Shown: piece by piece, positions 42,458-50,975 of the stretch
How the letters are laid out: the number at the start of each line of letters is the position of its first letter
How positions within the stretch are numbered: the stretch's first letter is position 1
Origin: Candidatus Accumulibacter proximus
Lineage (GTDB): Bacteria > Pseudomonadota > Gammaproteobacteria > Burkholderiales > Rhodocyclaceae
Length of the DNA: 64,000 bases
Reading direction: 5' to 3'
NCBI GenBank assembly: GCA_016709675.1
Contig: JADJMH010000001.1
Span: 124,001 to 188,000, forward strand
Made by a program: the position numbers and the translations under genes
The notes under the pieces: generated by a model
What the model was told of the DNA's origin: nothing
Database searches by the model: none
The model's input: the letters and a program-made list of their open reading frames with translations, nothing else

Positions 42458-43071
42458 CTCCGGCTGGTCCCGCCAGGGGCTTCACCCTGGTTGAAATGGT
42501 CGTCGTGGTGGCCATTCTCGGCATCCTGATCGGCCTCGGCGCAAGCAATTACAGCGCCTGGATCGCCAATTCCCGCATCCGCACGGCCGCCGAAACCCTT
42601 GCCAGTGGTCTGAGCGCCGCGCGCAATGAAGCAATCAAGCGTAACCGGCTGGTCCGCTTCCATCTGGTGAGCGATCTTGGTGCCGGGTGCACCCTGTCTT
42701 CGTCAGGAACCAGCTGGGTCGCCAGCCTGAATGACCCGACGACGACGGCCGGGGCAAAATGTGACATCGCCATTTCCGACACCGACGCGCCCTTCATCGT
42801 CGCCAAGAAATCGGCCGCCGAACAGGCCTCGCGCGTCACCATCGCGGCCCTGAACAGGGCTGGGGATGCAGCCGACACCATCGTGTTCAATGGCCTGGGC
42901 CGGGTGGCCAGCCGCAACACCGCCATGGAGCAGATCGCCATCGATTCGTCGGCGGTCGCCGGCGCGGAGACGCGGGAGCTGCGCATCGAAGTGACCGACG
43001 GTGGTCTGATCCGGCTGTGTGATCCGAGCATTGCAACCATTGGCGACACGCGCAGATGCGAACTACCGTAA
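42451..43071 (+). CDS. fimT: FimT/GspH-type pseudopilin
   Basis: The 206-residue prepilin-like protein has leader MLTPAGPARG, cleavage G|FTLVEMVVVVAILGILIGLG and a GspH/FimT globular domain with SAARNEAIKRNRLVRFHLV and a terminal cysteine-containing strand (IRLCDPSIATIGDTRRC). FimT is a minor pilin that in some species also contributes to DNA uptake. The start is GTG 42451, overlapping pilE. pilV starts within its last 16 bp. Confidence 0.85.
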   Translation: MLTPAGPARGFTLVEMVVVVAILGILIGLGASNYSAWIANSRIRTAAETLASGLSAARNEAIKRNRLVRFHLVSDLGAGCTLSSSGTSWVASLNDPTTTAGAKCDIAISDTDAPFIVAKKSAAEQASRVTIAALNRAGDAADTIVFNGLGRVASRNTAMEQIAIDSSAVAGAETRELRIEVTDGGLIRLCDPSIATIGDTRRCELP

Positions 43072-43562
43072 TCACCCCCAGGCAGCCCGGCCCGGCAAAG
43101 TCTCAGCGCGGGATCATGCTGCTCGAAGTACTGATCAGCATCGCCATCTTCTCGATCGGCGTCCTGGGCCTGATCGGGCTGCAGGCGGCAGCGATCAGGA
43201 ATGCCGACGATGCCCGACAGCGTGCGGTCGCCGCCTTTTATGCGAATCAGCTGATCAGCCGCATGTGGACGGATGATCGTGCCAATCTGGCCAGCTATGC
43301 GCACCAGCCCCGCGGAACGATGTGCGACCCCGTTTCCGCCGACCCCTTTGCCGGCGCAGCCTCGGCCAATGCGAATGTCACCAACTGGCTTGCCGCCCTG
43401 CGGACCGAACTCAACGGCCTGACCTCGGCGGCCGTCGCCAGCAGCCTGCAGCAGATCACGGTCGATGCGGCGACCAATATCGTCACCGTGACCATGTGCT
43501 GGAAAAACCCGGAAGAGGCCGTCTACCACTTCTACACCACCGCAGCACAGATCCGAGGCTAG
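43056..43562 (+). CDS. pilV: Type IV pilus modification/minor pilin PilV
   Basis: The 168-residue prepilin has leader ending KSQRG, then IMLLEVLISIAIFSIGVLGL (Glu at position 5 in LLEV) and a short globular domain. This is the PilV/GspI pattern including the frequent GVLGLIGLQ element. It overlaps the end of fimT and precedes pilW by 3 bp. It acts with PilW, PilX, FimT and PilY1 in the priming complex at the pilus tip. Confidence 0.9.
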   Translation: MRTTVITPRQPGPAKSQRGIMLLEVLISIAIFSIGVLGLIGLQAAAIRNADDARQRAVAAFYANQLISRMWTDDRANLASYAHQPRGTMCDPVSADPFAGAASANANVTNWLAALRTELNGLTSAAVASSLQQITVDAATNIVTVTMCWKNPEEAVYHFYTTAAQIRG

Positions 43563-43565
43563 GCC

Positions 43566-44669
43566 ATGGACAAGCGCACCTCCCTGCGGAAAAGTGATCT
43601 CGGCTTCTCGCTGGTCGAGCTGCTGGTCGCGACAGCCATCACCCTGGTCAGCCTGTTGATCATCGTGCAGGTCTTTTCGGTCTACGACGGCTGGAAGCGC
43701 ACGACGACCGGCACCGCGCAGAGCCAGGAGAACGGCCTGCTGGCCGCATTTTCGATCGAAAGGGACCTGCGCAGTGCCGGCTTCGGCATGGTCGGGCTCG
43801 GTTGCTCGACGATCAATGCCTATAACGCCGGCCTTCTCGCCCCCCCCATCAGCGCAACCGGCCTTCCGGTCACCATCACGCAGGGCTCGCCGGTGGCCGG
43901 TACCGACCGAATCAGCATCCTCTACAGCTCGTCGCCTTTCGGCAATATTGCCGCCAGGCTGCAGGTGGACATGCCTGACTCGGACGGCACCCTGCGGGTG
44001 AACAACGGCGTCGGCTTCAATCAGGGCGACATGATCATCCTCTTCGAGCCGCCGAAAGACTGTTCCATCCTGCAGCTTTCCGAGAATGCGCAAGCAACCG
44101 GCGTGCCGAACGTCACCGGCCCCGGCAACGCATGGGATTTGCCACACGCCGACGTCGGTCCGAATGGCATTGCCTATCCATGGAATACGCCATCCAACCC
44201 GGCGAACATTCTGGTTCCTGCCGCCGGCTATACCCTCGCCGGCGGTGCCCAGGTGCTCAATCTCGGCCAGTTGGTCGACCGCAGCTATTATGTACAAAAC
44301 AACATGCTGCGCATGGACGAGCGAAACCTGCTCGATGCCACCCTGACAACCTTTGATCTCATCCCCGGCGTGATCGGCCTGCGCGCGCGCTACGGCCGCG
44401 ACACCACCGGCGACGGAGTGCTCGATGAACCCCTCGACAATGATACGGCGGGGCTGATCGCGGCAGGAGTCGTCGGCAACAACACCCTGGTCGCGGTGCA
44501 GATCAGCCTGATCGTTCGCAGCGGCAACTGGGAGAGAAACGAAGTCAGCCCGGCGACGATTGACTATTGGCCCGGTGAAACCCTCGCACTCGGCGCCGAC
44601 GACCGGCACTACCGTTATCGCGTCTTTCAAACCGTCGTGCCCTTGAAGAACATGATATGGAACAACTGA
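43566..44669 (+). CDS. pilW: Type IV pilus assembly protein PilW
   Basis: The 367-residue minor pilin has cleavage site G|FSLVELLVATAITLVSLLII, an extracytoplasmic region with paired cysteines, and a repeat of the PilW family (YGRDTTGDGVLDEPLDNDTA). The latter is an acidic DxxGDGxxD loop that could bind calcium, an uncommon but documented motif in adhesive pilus-tip proteins. It overlaps pilX by 13 bp. The adjacent gene order pilV-pilW-pilX-pilY1 supports the assignment. Confidence 0.9.
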   Translation: MDKRTSLRKSDLGFSLVELLVATAITLVSLLIIVQVFSVYDGWKRTTTGTAQSQENGLLAAFSIERDLRSAGFGMVGLGCSTINAYNAGLLAPPISATGLPVTITQGSPVAGTDRISILYSSSPFGNIAARLQVDMPDSDGTLRVNNGVGFNQGDMIILFEPPKDCSILQLSENAQATGVPNVTGPGNAWDLPHADVGPNGIAYPWNTPSNPANILVPAAGYTLAGGAQVLNLGQLVDRSYYVQNNMLRMDERNLLDATLTTFDLIPGVIGLRARYGRDTTGDGVLDEPLDNDTAGLIAAGVVGNNTLVAVQISLIVRSGNWERNEVSPATIDYWPGETLALGADDRHYRYRVFQTVVPLKNMIWNN

Positions 44670-45334
44670 TCTCCCGGCGCTTGCCGGCACGACGAGCGCA
44701 GTCCGGCGTGGCATTGATCATGGTGCTGATCATGCTGACGGCGATGGCCATTGCCGGTGTCGCGCTGGTGCGCGTCGTTGACTCGGCCAACGTCATCTCG
44801 GGCAATTTCGCCTTCCGGCAATCGACGTTGAACATCGCCGATCTGGGGGTCGAGGCCGCCGCGGCAGAGTTGATCACTATTGCGATCGCCTCCAGAGACG
44901 AGGCTTTTCCGAAAAATTGCAACACCAACTGCCGCTACTTTCCGGTCAGGTCGATCAACCTACCCAACCTCAATTGCCGCAACGCGCCGTTTCCGCAGGG
45001 ATGTGGGCTCGACGGCAAGGGCCTGCCGATCCGGGGAAATAGAACGGCCACCACCGACCCGCCCGAGCAGGCCATTAGTTGGGACGGCAATGATGTCCCC
45101 GGTGCACCGCGCGGCTACGCCATTCGTTACGTCATCGACCGGCAATGCGACGTCGCTTCGGCCAATCCAGGCCCTGATGAGTGCAGCAATGACACGCCCC
45201 TGACGCCCGTCAGCAAGAAGGCGGGAGGGCCCGGCCTCCCGGCTCCTGCCGGAATCATCTTCTACCGGGTGACCGTTCAGGTCACCGGCCCGCGGAACAC
45301 ACAGAGCCATGTCCAGGTATTTCTGAGCTACTGA
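44657..45334 (+). CDS. pilX: Type IV pilus assembly protein PilX
   Basis: The 225-residue protein has the class leader SLP/RRAQSG followed by VALIMVLIMLTAMAIAGVAL. As in PilX/GspK proteins, the glutamate at position 5 is absent. FAFRQSTLNIADLGVEAAAA is the conserved post-helix region, followed by a cysteine-rich ectodomain (NCNTNCRYFPV, NCRNAPFPQGCGLDG). It would join the pilus-tip priming complex. It overlaps pilW by 13 bp and is followed 15 bp later by pilY1. Confidence 0.88.
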   Translation: MEQLISRRLPARRAQSGVALIMVLIMLTAMAIAGVALVRVVDSANVISGNFAFRQSTLNIADLGVEAAAAELITIAIASRDEAFPKNCNTNCRYFPVRSINLPNLNCRNAPFPQGCGLDGKGLPIRGNRTATTDPPEQAISWDGNDVPGAPRGYAIRYVIDRQCDVASANPGPDECSNDTPLTPVSKKAGGPGLPAPAGIIFYRVTVQVTGPRNTQSHVQVFLSY

Positions 45335-45349
45335 TCGGAGAACACCGCA

Positions 45350-48300
45350 ATGAAAACAGCCCAAACCCGCTTCCAGAGCACCCTTCGGCATTGCCTGCTG
45401 CTCCTGGCGCTCGGGCTCGTACAGCCGCTGGCGCATGGCGCCGCGACCGACCTCGCCGACATCCCGATGGCGGTCAGCAATCAGGTCAAGGGAAATTTTC
45501 TGCTGATGCTCGACAACTCGCAATCGATGGATGCCTACATGGGTGGCGCTCTCCAGTCGGGTGACGACCCCGACACCCGCGGCAATATCGGCCGCGGCAT
45601 CCTGCGCACCATGCTCGGCAACTACCGCACGACGTTCAACTGGGGCCTGATGAGCTTCGCCACCCGCGGCGCCGCGCTAACGGATATCTATGTTTACTAC
45701 ATGGGAGACGATAACGGCATGGTGTTAACCAGTGACTGTGTCGACGGCCGTTCCGCCAGCAACGGCAACCGGCGCTGCATCGCGAACCCACAACCGTGGA
45801 AAGACGGCCCCACACACGTCACCTACGATGTCAGTTCCGACGACCCGTGGATTCTAGACGCTCTCTACTGGACCCTGAACCTAACGCAGATCTGGGCTTT
45901 AAGCAACGGCTCCAACGTGTACACCCTGCATTCGAACCACCTGAATGGCATCACCAACTGGGCGGCGGGGGAGTTCGCCGCCCCCTTCTACGAGGGAGGG
46001 TTCACCGCGACAGATGCCGGCTACCTGCCTTCCGCCCCGACGGTGACCCGGCAACTCTTCCTGCGCCGCGGCTGGGGGTACAACTCTGGCATCACGGGTG
46101 GCGGACGCCTGGACGAACCGGTTGAGACGGACTCCGACACGCATTACGACGACCTGCGGACCAAGCTGGCAAGCGAAACCAATCAGGCGACGTCGGAGAT
46201 CAAGAATGCTGCCGTCTTCACTCCCCTTGCAGGAACGCTGCGATCAGCCAAAGACTATTTCCTGGGCCAGAACGACTGGAACTCGACCGCTGTCAATACC
46301 AGCCCGATCAGCGCCTTCTGCCAGAAGAACTTCGTCATGCTGCTGACCGATGGCCTGCCCACCGGCAAAGCCGACGGCTCGCTCTACAACGCGGCCGATC
46401 GCACCGATACCAATGTGAACGGTGTATGGAATTTCGGTACCGCCGCCAACGATGCTTTCTCTGCCGTGACCAATCTGCGCACCGTCCCCTACCGCGGGTG
46501 CAACAACTGTGCGGCTGACTTCGACGTCCAGACTTACGTCATCGCCATGGGCGATACGGTCGCCAACGCGCAAGCCATCGCCGTGATGAATGAAATGGCA
46601 ATCCGAGGAGGAACATCGAGGGCATTCTTCGCCAGCGATTCGGCTTCCCTGGATATCGCCATCTCGACGGCAGTCCGCGATGCGATCGACCGCGACGGCG
46701 CGGCAGCTGCGGTAGCCGTGGCCAACGCCAACGTCACCGCCGAGACCAGTGCCTTTCAGGCAGGTTACAATGCGGGGAACTGGAGCGGCGATCTGCAAAG
46801 CTACAAACTGGACCCCAACACCGGCACCCCGATCGTCGCGCAGCCTCTGTGGGTTCCCACGGCGCAGCAACAACTCGACGACCTGGCCAGCGACAACCGA
46901 AGGATTGTCAGCTACAGCGGCACCGCCGGGGCAGGCCAGGGAATTCCGTTCCGGCCCCACCCGCTGCCGCCCGACGCTGCGCCGGCCGCGCTCACCACGC
47001 TCAGCCTGTCACAGCAGAATTCCATCAGCGCCGTGAACGGTCCTGGAATCGTCAAGTACATTCGTGGTGACCGCAGCGGGGAAGGCACGACCTATCGCCA
47101 GCGTGCTCATGTCCTCGGCGATGTCGTCAACTCCGAGCCGGTGATTGTTGGCCCACCGTCCAACAACTACCATGACTCGACGGATCCGGGTTACCGCGCT
47201 TTCAAGGCCGCGCGGAGCGCACGACAGGAAATGGTTTTCCAGGGGGCCAACGATGGCATGTTGCATGCCTTCAACGCCTCCACCGGTGCCGAAGAGTGGG
47301 CTTATGTCCCAAACCTGGTCATCCCCAATCTGGCCAATCTTTCGCTGAGGCCGGGTTTCCGCCACAAATACTACGTTGATGGCACACCGACCGTTGCCGA
47401 CGTGGATTTCAATCGCACCGGCGGAGTCCTCGACAACCCCGCCAGCGATTGGCGGACGCTGCTGGTGGGCGGGCTCAACAAGGGCGGCTACGGGTATTAC
47501 GCACTCGATGTTTCGACTGACCCGCCAGCCACCGAAGCCGCCGCCGCTGCCAATGTCCTGTGGGAATTCCCGAACAGCGCGACGGCTGGCCAGGTGGTTG
47601 CCAACCTTGGCTACAGCTTCGGCAAGCCGATCATCGCCAAGACCGCAGACCAGGGCTGGGTCGTTCTGGTGACATCGGGCTACAACAACAGCCGTACGGT
47701 CAATGTCGGGGGATTCGACTTCACCGGCGACGGTTTTGGCCACCTGTTTGTGCTCAATGCCCAGACGGGAGCGCTGATCAAGGACATTCCAACCGGCGTC
47801 GGCAGCACCGCTTCGCCCAGCGGCCTGGCCGCCATCTCCGGCTACGTCGAAAGCGCCGACGCCGACAACACGGTCACCCAGGTGTACGGCGGCGACCTGA
47901 ATGGCAATGTCTGGCGCTTTGACCTCACCGGCCCGGTTAACGGGGATAACAGCTGGAATGTCCGGCGGCTCGCGACGCTGGTGGACGCGGCCGGCAACGC
48001 CCAGCCGGTGACCACCGCCCCTGAGCTCACCAGCATTATCGAGAACAATCAGGTGTTCCGTTTTGTCTATGTCGGAACCGGGCGCTACCTGGCCGACAGT
48101 GATGTCGTCTCGGTTGCCACACAGACGCTGTACGGCCTGATTGACAATCGCTCGGACGCGCCAGCGATCGACCCGCTCCGTGAGAAACTGCAAGCACAGA
48201 CATTGACGCTGGACGGCAACACACGTACCGCCACGGCAAACACGTTCGACCTCACCGGCGAGAATCCGAAGCGCGGGTGGTATGTTGACCTGCCGGCCAG

Positions 48301-48646
48301 TGGCGAACGAATCAATACCGATCCACAGCTCGCGCTGGGTACCCTGGTCTTCACGTCGAACATTCCCAGTGGTGTGCCATGCGTCCCGGGCGGTTCATCG
48401 TTTTTCAACCTGCTCGACTATCGCACGGGCGGCGCCCTGACCTACGGCAATCTGGGCTGGTCCTCCATCTCCCTGGGCGACGGGCTGGCGAGCCGGCCGG
48501 TGCTGATCCGGCTGCCTTCCGGAAAGGTAAGCGCGCTGATCCGCAAGTCCGATGGCACCACCATCGCCAAAGAGGTGCCAACAGCGCCAGTTGCGCCCGC
48601 CGTCCGACGCATATCCTGGCGCGAGCTTCCCGATCAACAGCCGTAG
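45350..48646 (+). CDS. pilY1: Pilus tip adhesin/biogenesis protein PilY1
   Basis: The 1,098-residue exported protein has a signal peptide (CLLLLALGLVQPLAHGAATD). A von-Willebrand-like N-terminal region with a DNSQS metal-site motif (LMLDNSQSMDAYMGG) follows, and the middle contains FVMLLTDGLPTGKADGS. The C-terminal PilC/PilY1 beta-propeller contains VFQGANDGMLHAFNASTGAE, YYVDGTPTVADVDFNRTGG, TLLVGGLNKGGYGYYALDVS and VYGGDLNGNVWRFDL. It caps or tethers the pilus, binds surfaces and modulates retraction. It is the last large gene of the minor-pilin operon. Confidence 0.93.
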   Translation: MKTAQTRFQSTLRHCLLLLALGLVQPLAHGAATDLADIPMAVSNQVKGNFLLMLDNSQSMDAYMGGALQSGDDPDTRGNIGRGILRTMLGNYRTTFNWGLMSFATRGAALTDIYVYYMGDDNGMVLTSDCVDGRSASNGNRRCIANPQPWKDGPTHVTYDVSSDDPWILDALYWTLNLTQIWALSNGSNVYTLHSNHLNGITNWAAGEFAAPFYEGGFTATDAGYLPSAPTVTRQLFLRRGWGYNSGITGGGRLDEPVETDSDTHYDDLRTKLASETNQATSEIKNAAVFTPLAGTLRSAKDYFLGQNDWNSTAVNTSPISAFCQKNFVMLLTDGLPTGKADGSLYNAADRTDTNVNGVWNFGTAANDAFSAVTNLRTVPYRGCNNCAADFDVQTYVIAMGDTVANAQAIAVMNEMAIRGGTSRAFFASDSASLDIAISTAVRDAIDRDGAAAAVAVANANVTAETSAFQAGYNAGNWSGDLQSYKLDPNTGTPIVAQPLWVPTAQQQLDDLASDNRRIVSYSGTAGAGQGIPFRPHPLPPDAAPAALTTLSLSQQNSISAVNGPGIVKYIRGDRSGEGTTYRQRAHVLGDVVNSEPVIVGPPSNNYHDSTDPGYRAFKAARSARQEMVFQGANDGMLHAFNASTGAEEWAYVPNLVIPNLANLSLRPGFRHKYYVDGTPTVADVDFNRTGGVLDNPASDWRTLLVGGLNKGGYGYYALDVSTDPPATEAAAAANVLWEFPNSATAGQVVANLGYSFGKPIIAKTADQGWVVLVTSGYNNSRTVNVGGFDFTGDGFGHLFVLNAQTGALIKDIPTGVGSTASPSGLAAISGYVESADADNTVTQVYGGDLNGNVWRFDLTGPVNGDNSWNVRRLATLVDAAGNAQPVTTAPELTSIIENNQVFRFVYVGTGRYLADSDVVSVATQTLYGLIDNRSDAPAIDPLREKLQAQTLTLDGNTRTATANTFDLTGENPKRGWYVDLPASGERINTDPQLALGTLVFTSNIPSGVPCVPGGSSFFNLLDYRTGGALTYGNLGWSSISLGDGLASRPVLIRLPSGKVSALIRKSDGTTIAKEVPTAPVAPAVRRISWRELPDQQP

Positions 48647-48656
48647 AAAGAGCACG

Positions 48657-49016
48657 ATGAAGACATTTCCCTTTTACCTCGCCTTGATCCTTGCCGCCTC
48701 GCTCTGTGTGCCGAGTTCCTTTGCCATTGAAGCCAGGGGAGCAAGCGCCGGGGGTTCTGCCACGACCTCCGCCACCACGGCGGCCTCGGAGTCAGGAACG
48801 GTGACGAAAATTGATCTCAGCGCGGGTTACATTGTCCTCGCCAACGACCGCCGGTTCACCCTCCGCCCCGGCGCGGTCGCGGTTTACCGACAGGATAATC
48901 AACGCGTTCCCGGAAAACTGTCCGATGTCAAGGTGGGAAGCAAGGTCAGCCTGACGGTCAGCAAGGGTCCACACGGGGGGGCGTCGACGGTCACCGAACT
49001 GTGGCTTGCTCCTTGA
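48657..49016 (+). CDS. Small exported protein of unknown function
   Basis: The 119-residue protein starts 10 bp after pilY1 with a signal peptide (FPFYLALILAASLCVPSSFA). It has a Ser/Thr/Ala-rich linker and a beta-rich domain (GTVTKIDLSAGYIVLANDRR … VAVYRQDNQRVPGKLSDVK … GSKVSLTVSKGPHG). The pattern resembles small DUF5666-like beta-barrel proteins. Co-transcription with pilY1 is likely from the spacing. No specific role is assigned. Confidence 0.65.
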   Translation: MKTFPFYLALILAASLCVPSSFAIEARGASAGGSATTSATTAASESGTVTKIDLSAGYIVLANDRRFTLRPGAVAVYRQDNQRVPGKLSDVKVGSKVSLTVSKGPHGGASTVTELWLAP

Positions 49017-49255
49017 GGACGGCGCCTCCGCCCAGTTCACTTCAACTCGATCGCCATCGGCTGGTGGCCAGACGGCACCCCTGGCCCAGCCTGAGCGCAA
49101 CGGCACGAGCGTGTCGTTGACCGCCCTGCCCTTCCCCTCCCCAGGAGACGACTCGCGAAAAGCCGTTGAAGCCCGGATCGCCCAGGGGCGGCGCGCATGG
49201 AGCCAGGCGCTGTCCTTGCCAGATGATTGATGCTGCAGAATTCCAGAGGACGCTG
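49017..49255. other. Intergenic gap; no gene recognised
   Basis: These 239 bp follow the small exported protein. The frame of the next gene is open back to 49166, but its first residues look non-coding. No terminator is visible. Confidence 0.45.
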
Positions 49256-50158
49256 ATGAATATACGGAAGATTTCTCCGGCCCTGGCGCTGCTAGTGCTG
49301 TCAGACATCGGCATGGCCAGGTCGTTGCCGGATGATCCACTGGAACGTCGCTGCTGGCTGCAATTCACGGCCGACAGAACGTCAGTCAGCCTGTTCGCCG
49401 AATCCACTCCAGTGACCTTCTCGAACCTGAGGGACGAATTCCGCGTTCGCACGCCGTTCTGGGTGGAGTTCGGCATCCGCGGCATGGGCGTGATTCCCGC
49501 CGGCAACAAGCGCGAGGGAAGCGGCCATCACCATTTGTTGATCGACACTCCCCTGCCTGCAACCGTTTCCGAACCGATCCCCTTCTCGGAAAAGTACCGG
49601 CATTTCGGCAAGGGGCAGACAGCGGCCACGGTCGATCTTCCGCCGGGAGAGCACAGCCTGCGCCTTCTATTTGCCGATTACGATCACCGACCGTATTTCG
49701 TCTTCAGCCGCAAGATCAATATCAAGGTGGTCGCCAGCCGCCAGGGATCGACAAAGCCCAGGATTGACCCCGATCGCTTCAGCGAGACGTGCCAGGCGTG
49801 GTACGAGGATGAAGTTTCGACGCCACCGAGCGAAGCCAGAGCGGTCTATGTCAAGAATATCCGCGATGGCGAAACGGTCGACAGCCCGTTCCTGATCAAG
49901 CTTGGCGTGCTCGGTCTGGGCGTTGCGCCGGCGGGGACCTCGATCCCGGAAACCGGGTATTTCTCGTTGCATCTCAGAAGAAATCGGTCTCTGGTGACGA
50001 CCGTTCGCTTGCACGACGGGCAGACCGAGACCGTCCTCGACCTGAGCCCTGGCGACTATGACGCCGAGGTCAGTTTCCTGGCCGGCAATGGCCAGATCTT
50101 GCTGCGCGATCAAATGAAGGTGATCGTTGGAGCCCGAACGCAATCAGCACGCAAGTGA
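49256..50158 (+). CDS. Exported protein with two DUF4399 domains
   Basis: From ATG 49256 (agagga upstream) the product has 300 residues. A signal peptide (ISPALALLVLSDIGMARSLP) precedes two copies of the DUF4399 fold. The first has the typical VRTPFWVEFGIRGMGVIPAG … GHHHLLIDTPLP … HFGKGQTAATVDLPPGEHSL … DYDHRPY. The second (VDSPFLIKLGVLGLGVAPAG … VLDLSPGDYDAEVSFLAG) lacks the His-rich loop. DUF4399 is a periplasmic domain of unknown function; the histidines could bind metal. It is unusual to find it duplicated with one degenerate copy. Confidence 0.75.
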   Translation: MNIRKISPALALLVLSDIGMARSLPDDPLERRCWLQFTADRTSVSLFAESTPVTFSNLRDEFRVRTPFWVEFGIRGMGVIPAGNKREGSGHHHLLIDTPLPATVSEPIPFSEKYRHFGKGQTAATVDLPPGEHSLRLLFADYDHRPYFVFSRKINIKVVASRQGSTKPRIDPDRFSETCQAWYEDEVSTPPSEARAVYVKNIRDGETVDSPFLIKLGVLGLGVAPAGTSIPETGYFSLHLRRNRSLVTTVRLHDGQTETVLDLSPGDYDAEVSFLAGNGQILLRDQMKVIVGARTQSARK

Positions 50159-50267
50159 CTTGGCTGCTGTCCACCTGCCTTACTTACCTGTCATGCACGG
50201 CTGCCAGACGAGCATCGCCGTCGGCCGCGGTGATGATATGCTTCGTCCTGGCAGGAGAATCTCTCAG

Positions 50268-50885
50268 ATGAAAACAGCCCTCTCGCGCAGCGCCGTCGTG
50301 ACCATTTCCGTGCTGGTCATGGCCCTCGGCGCCTGTAGCCAAGAACCTGACGACGCGGCGGCAGGGAAGCCCTCTGCGGCGATCGTTGACGATGTCCCGA
50401 CCGCAGCGTCGCCGCTGGCGACAGCCGCCATTCGCGGCGATCTGGCGAAGATCAAGGCGCTGCTCGAAGAAGGAGCGGAAATCGATGTCACCGACGCACT
50501 CGGCAGAACGGCCCTCCACATGGCGGCGTTCTACGGACGCACCAGGACAACGGAACTCCTTCTCGCCAGCGGTGCGACCATCGAAGCCAGGGACCGGATC
50601 GGCATGACGCCCCTGCATGCGGCAGTCCTTGCCGGTGGCAGGCACGAGGTGGAGCTTCTGCTTGACCGGAAGGCCGATCCGAATGCGCGGACCGACACCG
50701 GGCAAACCCCCCTCCACCTTGCCGCCGCGACCGGCCAGCCCAGGGTCACACGACTCCTCATCGAACGGGGTGCCGACCCGAAGAGCAAAGACAAGGATGG
50801 CAAAACCCCGATCTTCTACGCCTCGCGAAACAAGCATCCGATCACAACTGAAGCGCTGCAGCAATATGCCGCGAAGGGCGACTGA
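50268..50885 (+). CDS. Ankyrin-repeat lipoprotein
   Basis: From ATG 50268 (caggaga upstream) the 205-residue protein has a lipoprotein signal ending in the lipobox LGAC (cleavage before Cys at about residue 23) and a flexible linker. At least four ankyrin repeats follow: ATAAIRGDLAKIKALLEEGA, GRTALHMAAFYGRTRTTELL, GMTPLHAAVLAGGRHEVELL and GQTPLHLAAATGQPRVTRLL. It would sit on the periplasmic side of a membrane as a protein-binding scaffold. The partner is unknown. It converges with fadD. Confidence 0.8.
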   Translation: MKTALSRSAVVTISVLVMALGACSQEPDDAAAGKPSAAIVDDVPTAASPLATAAIRGDLAKIKALLEEGAEIDVTDALGRTALHMAAFYGRTRTTELLLASGATIEARDRIGMTPLHAAVLAGGRHEVELLLDRKADPNARTDTGQTPLHLAAATGQPRVTRLLIERGADPKSKDKDGKTPIFYASRNKHPITTEALQQYAAKGD

Positions 50886-50975
50886 CTGCGCCTGGTCACA
50901 AGGGCTGGCATCTGCCAGCGGGTCCGCTGGCGGTACCTCTGAGCAGAAGCACCGCCATGGCCTGTCTGCTCTGGA

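Noticed and set aside
42549..44714. 721-residue minus-strand open frame across the minor-pilin genes
   Set aside because: It spans several recognised pilin genes on the other strand and shows no domain of its own, only shadow-like Gly/Arg/Asp-rich sequence.
47009..48193. 394-residue minus-strand frame inside pilY1
   Set aside because: It lies opposite the beta-propeller region of PilY1 and has no recognisable domain.
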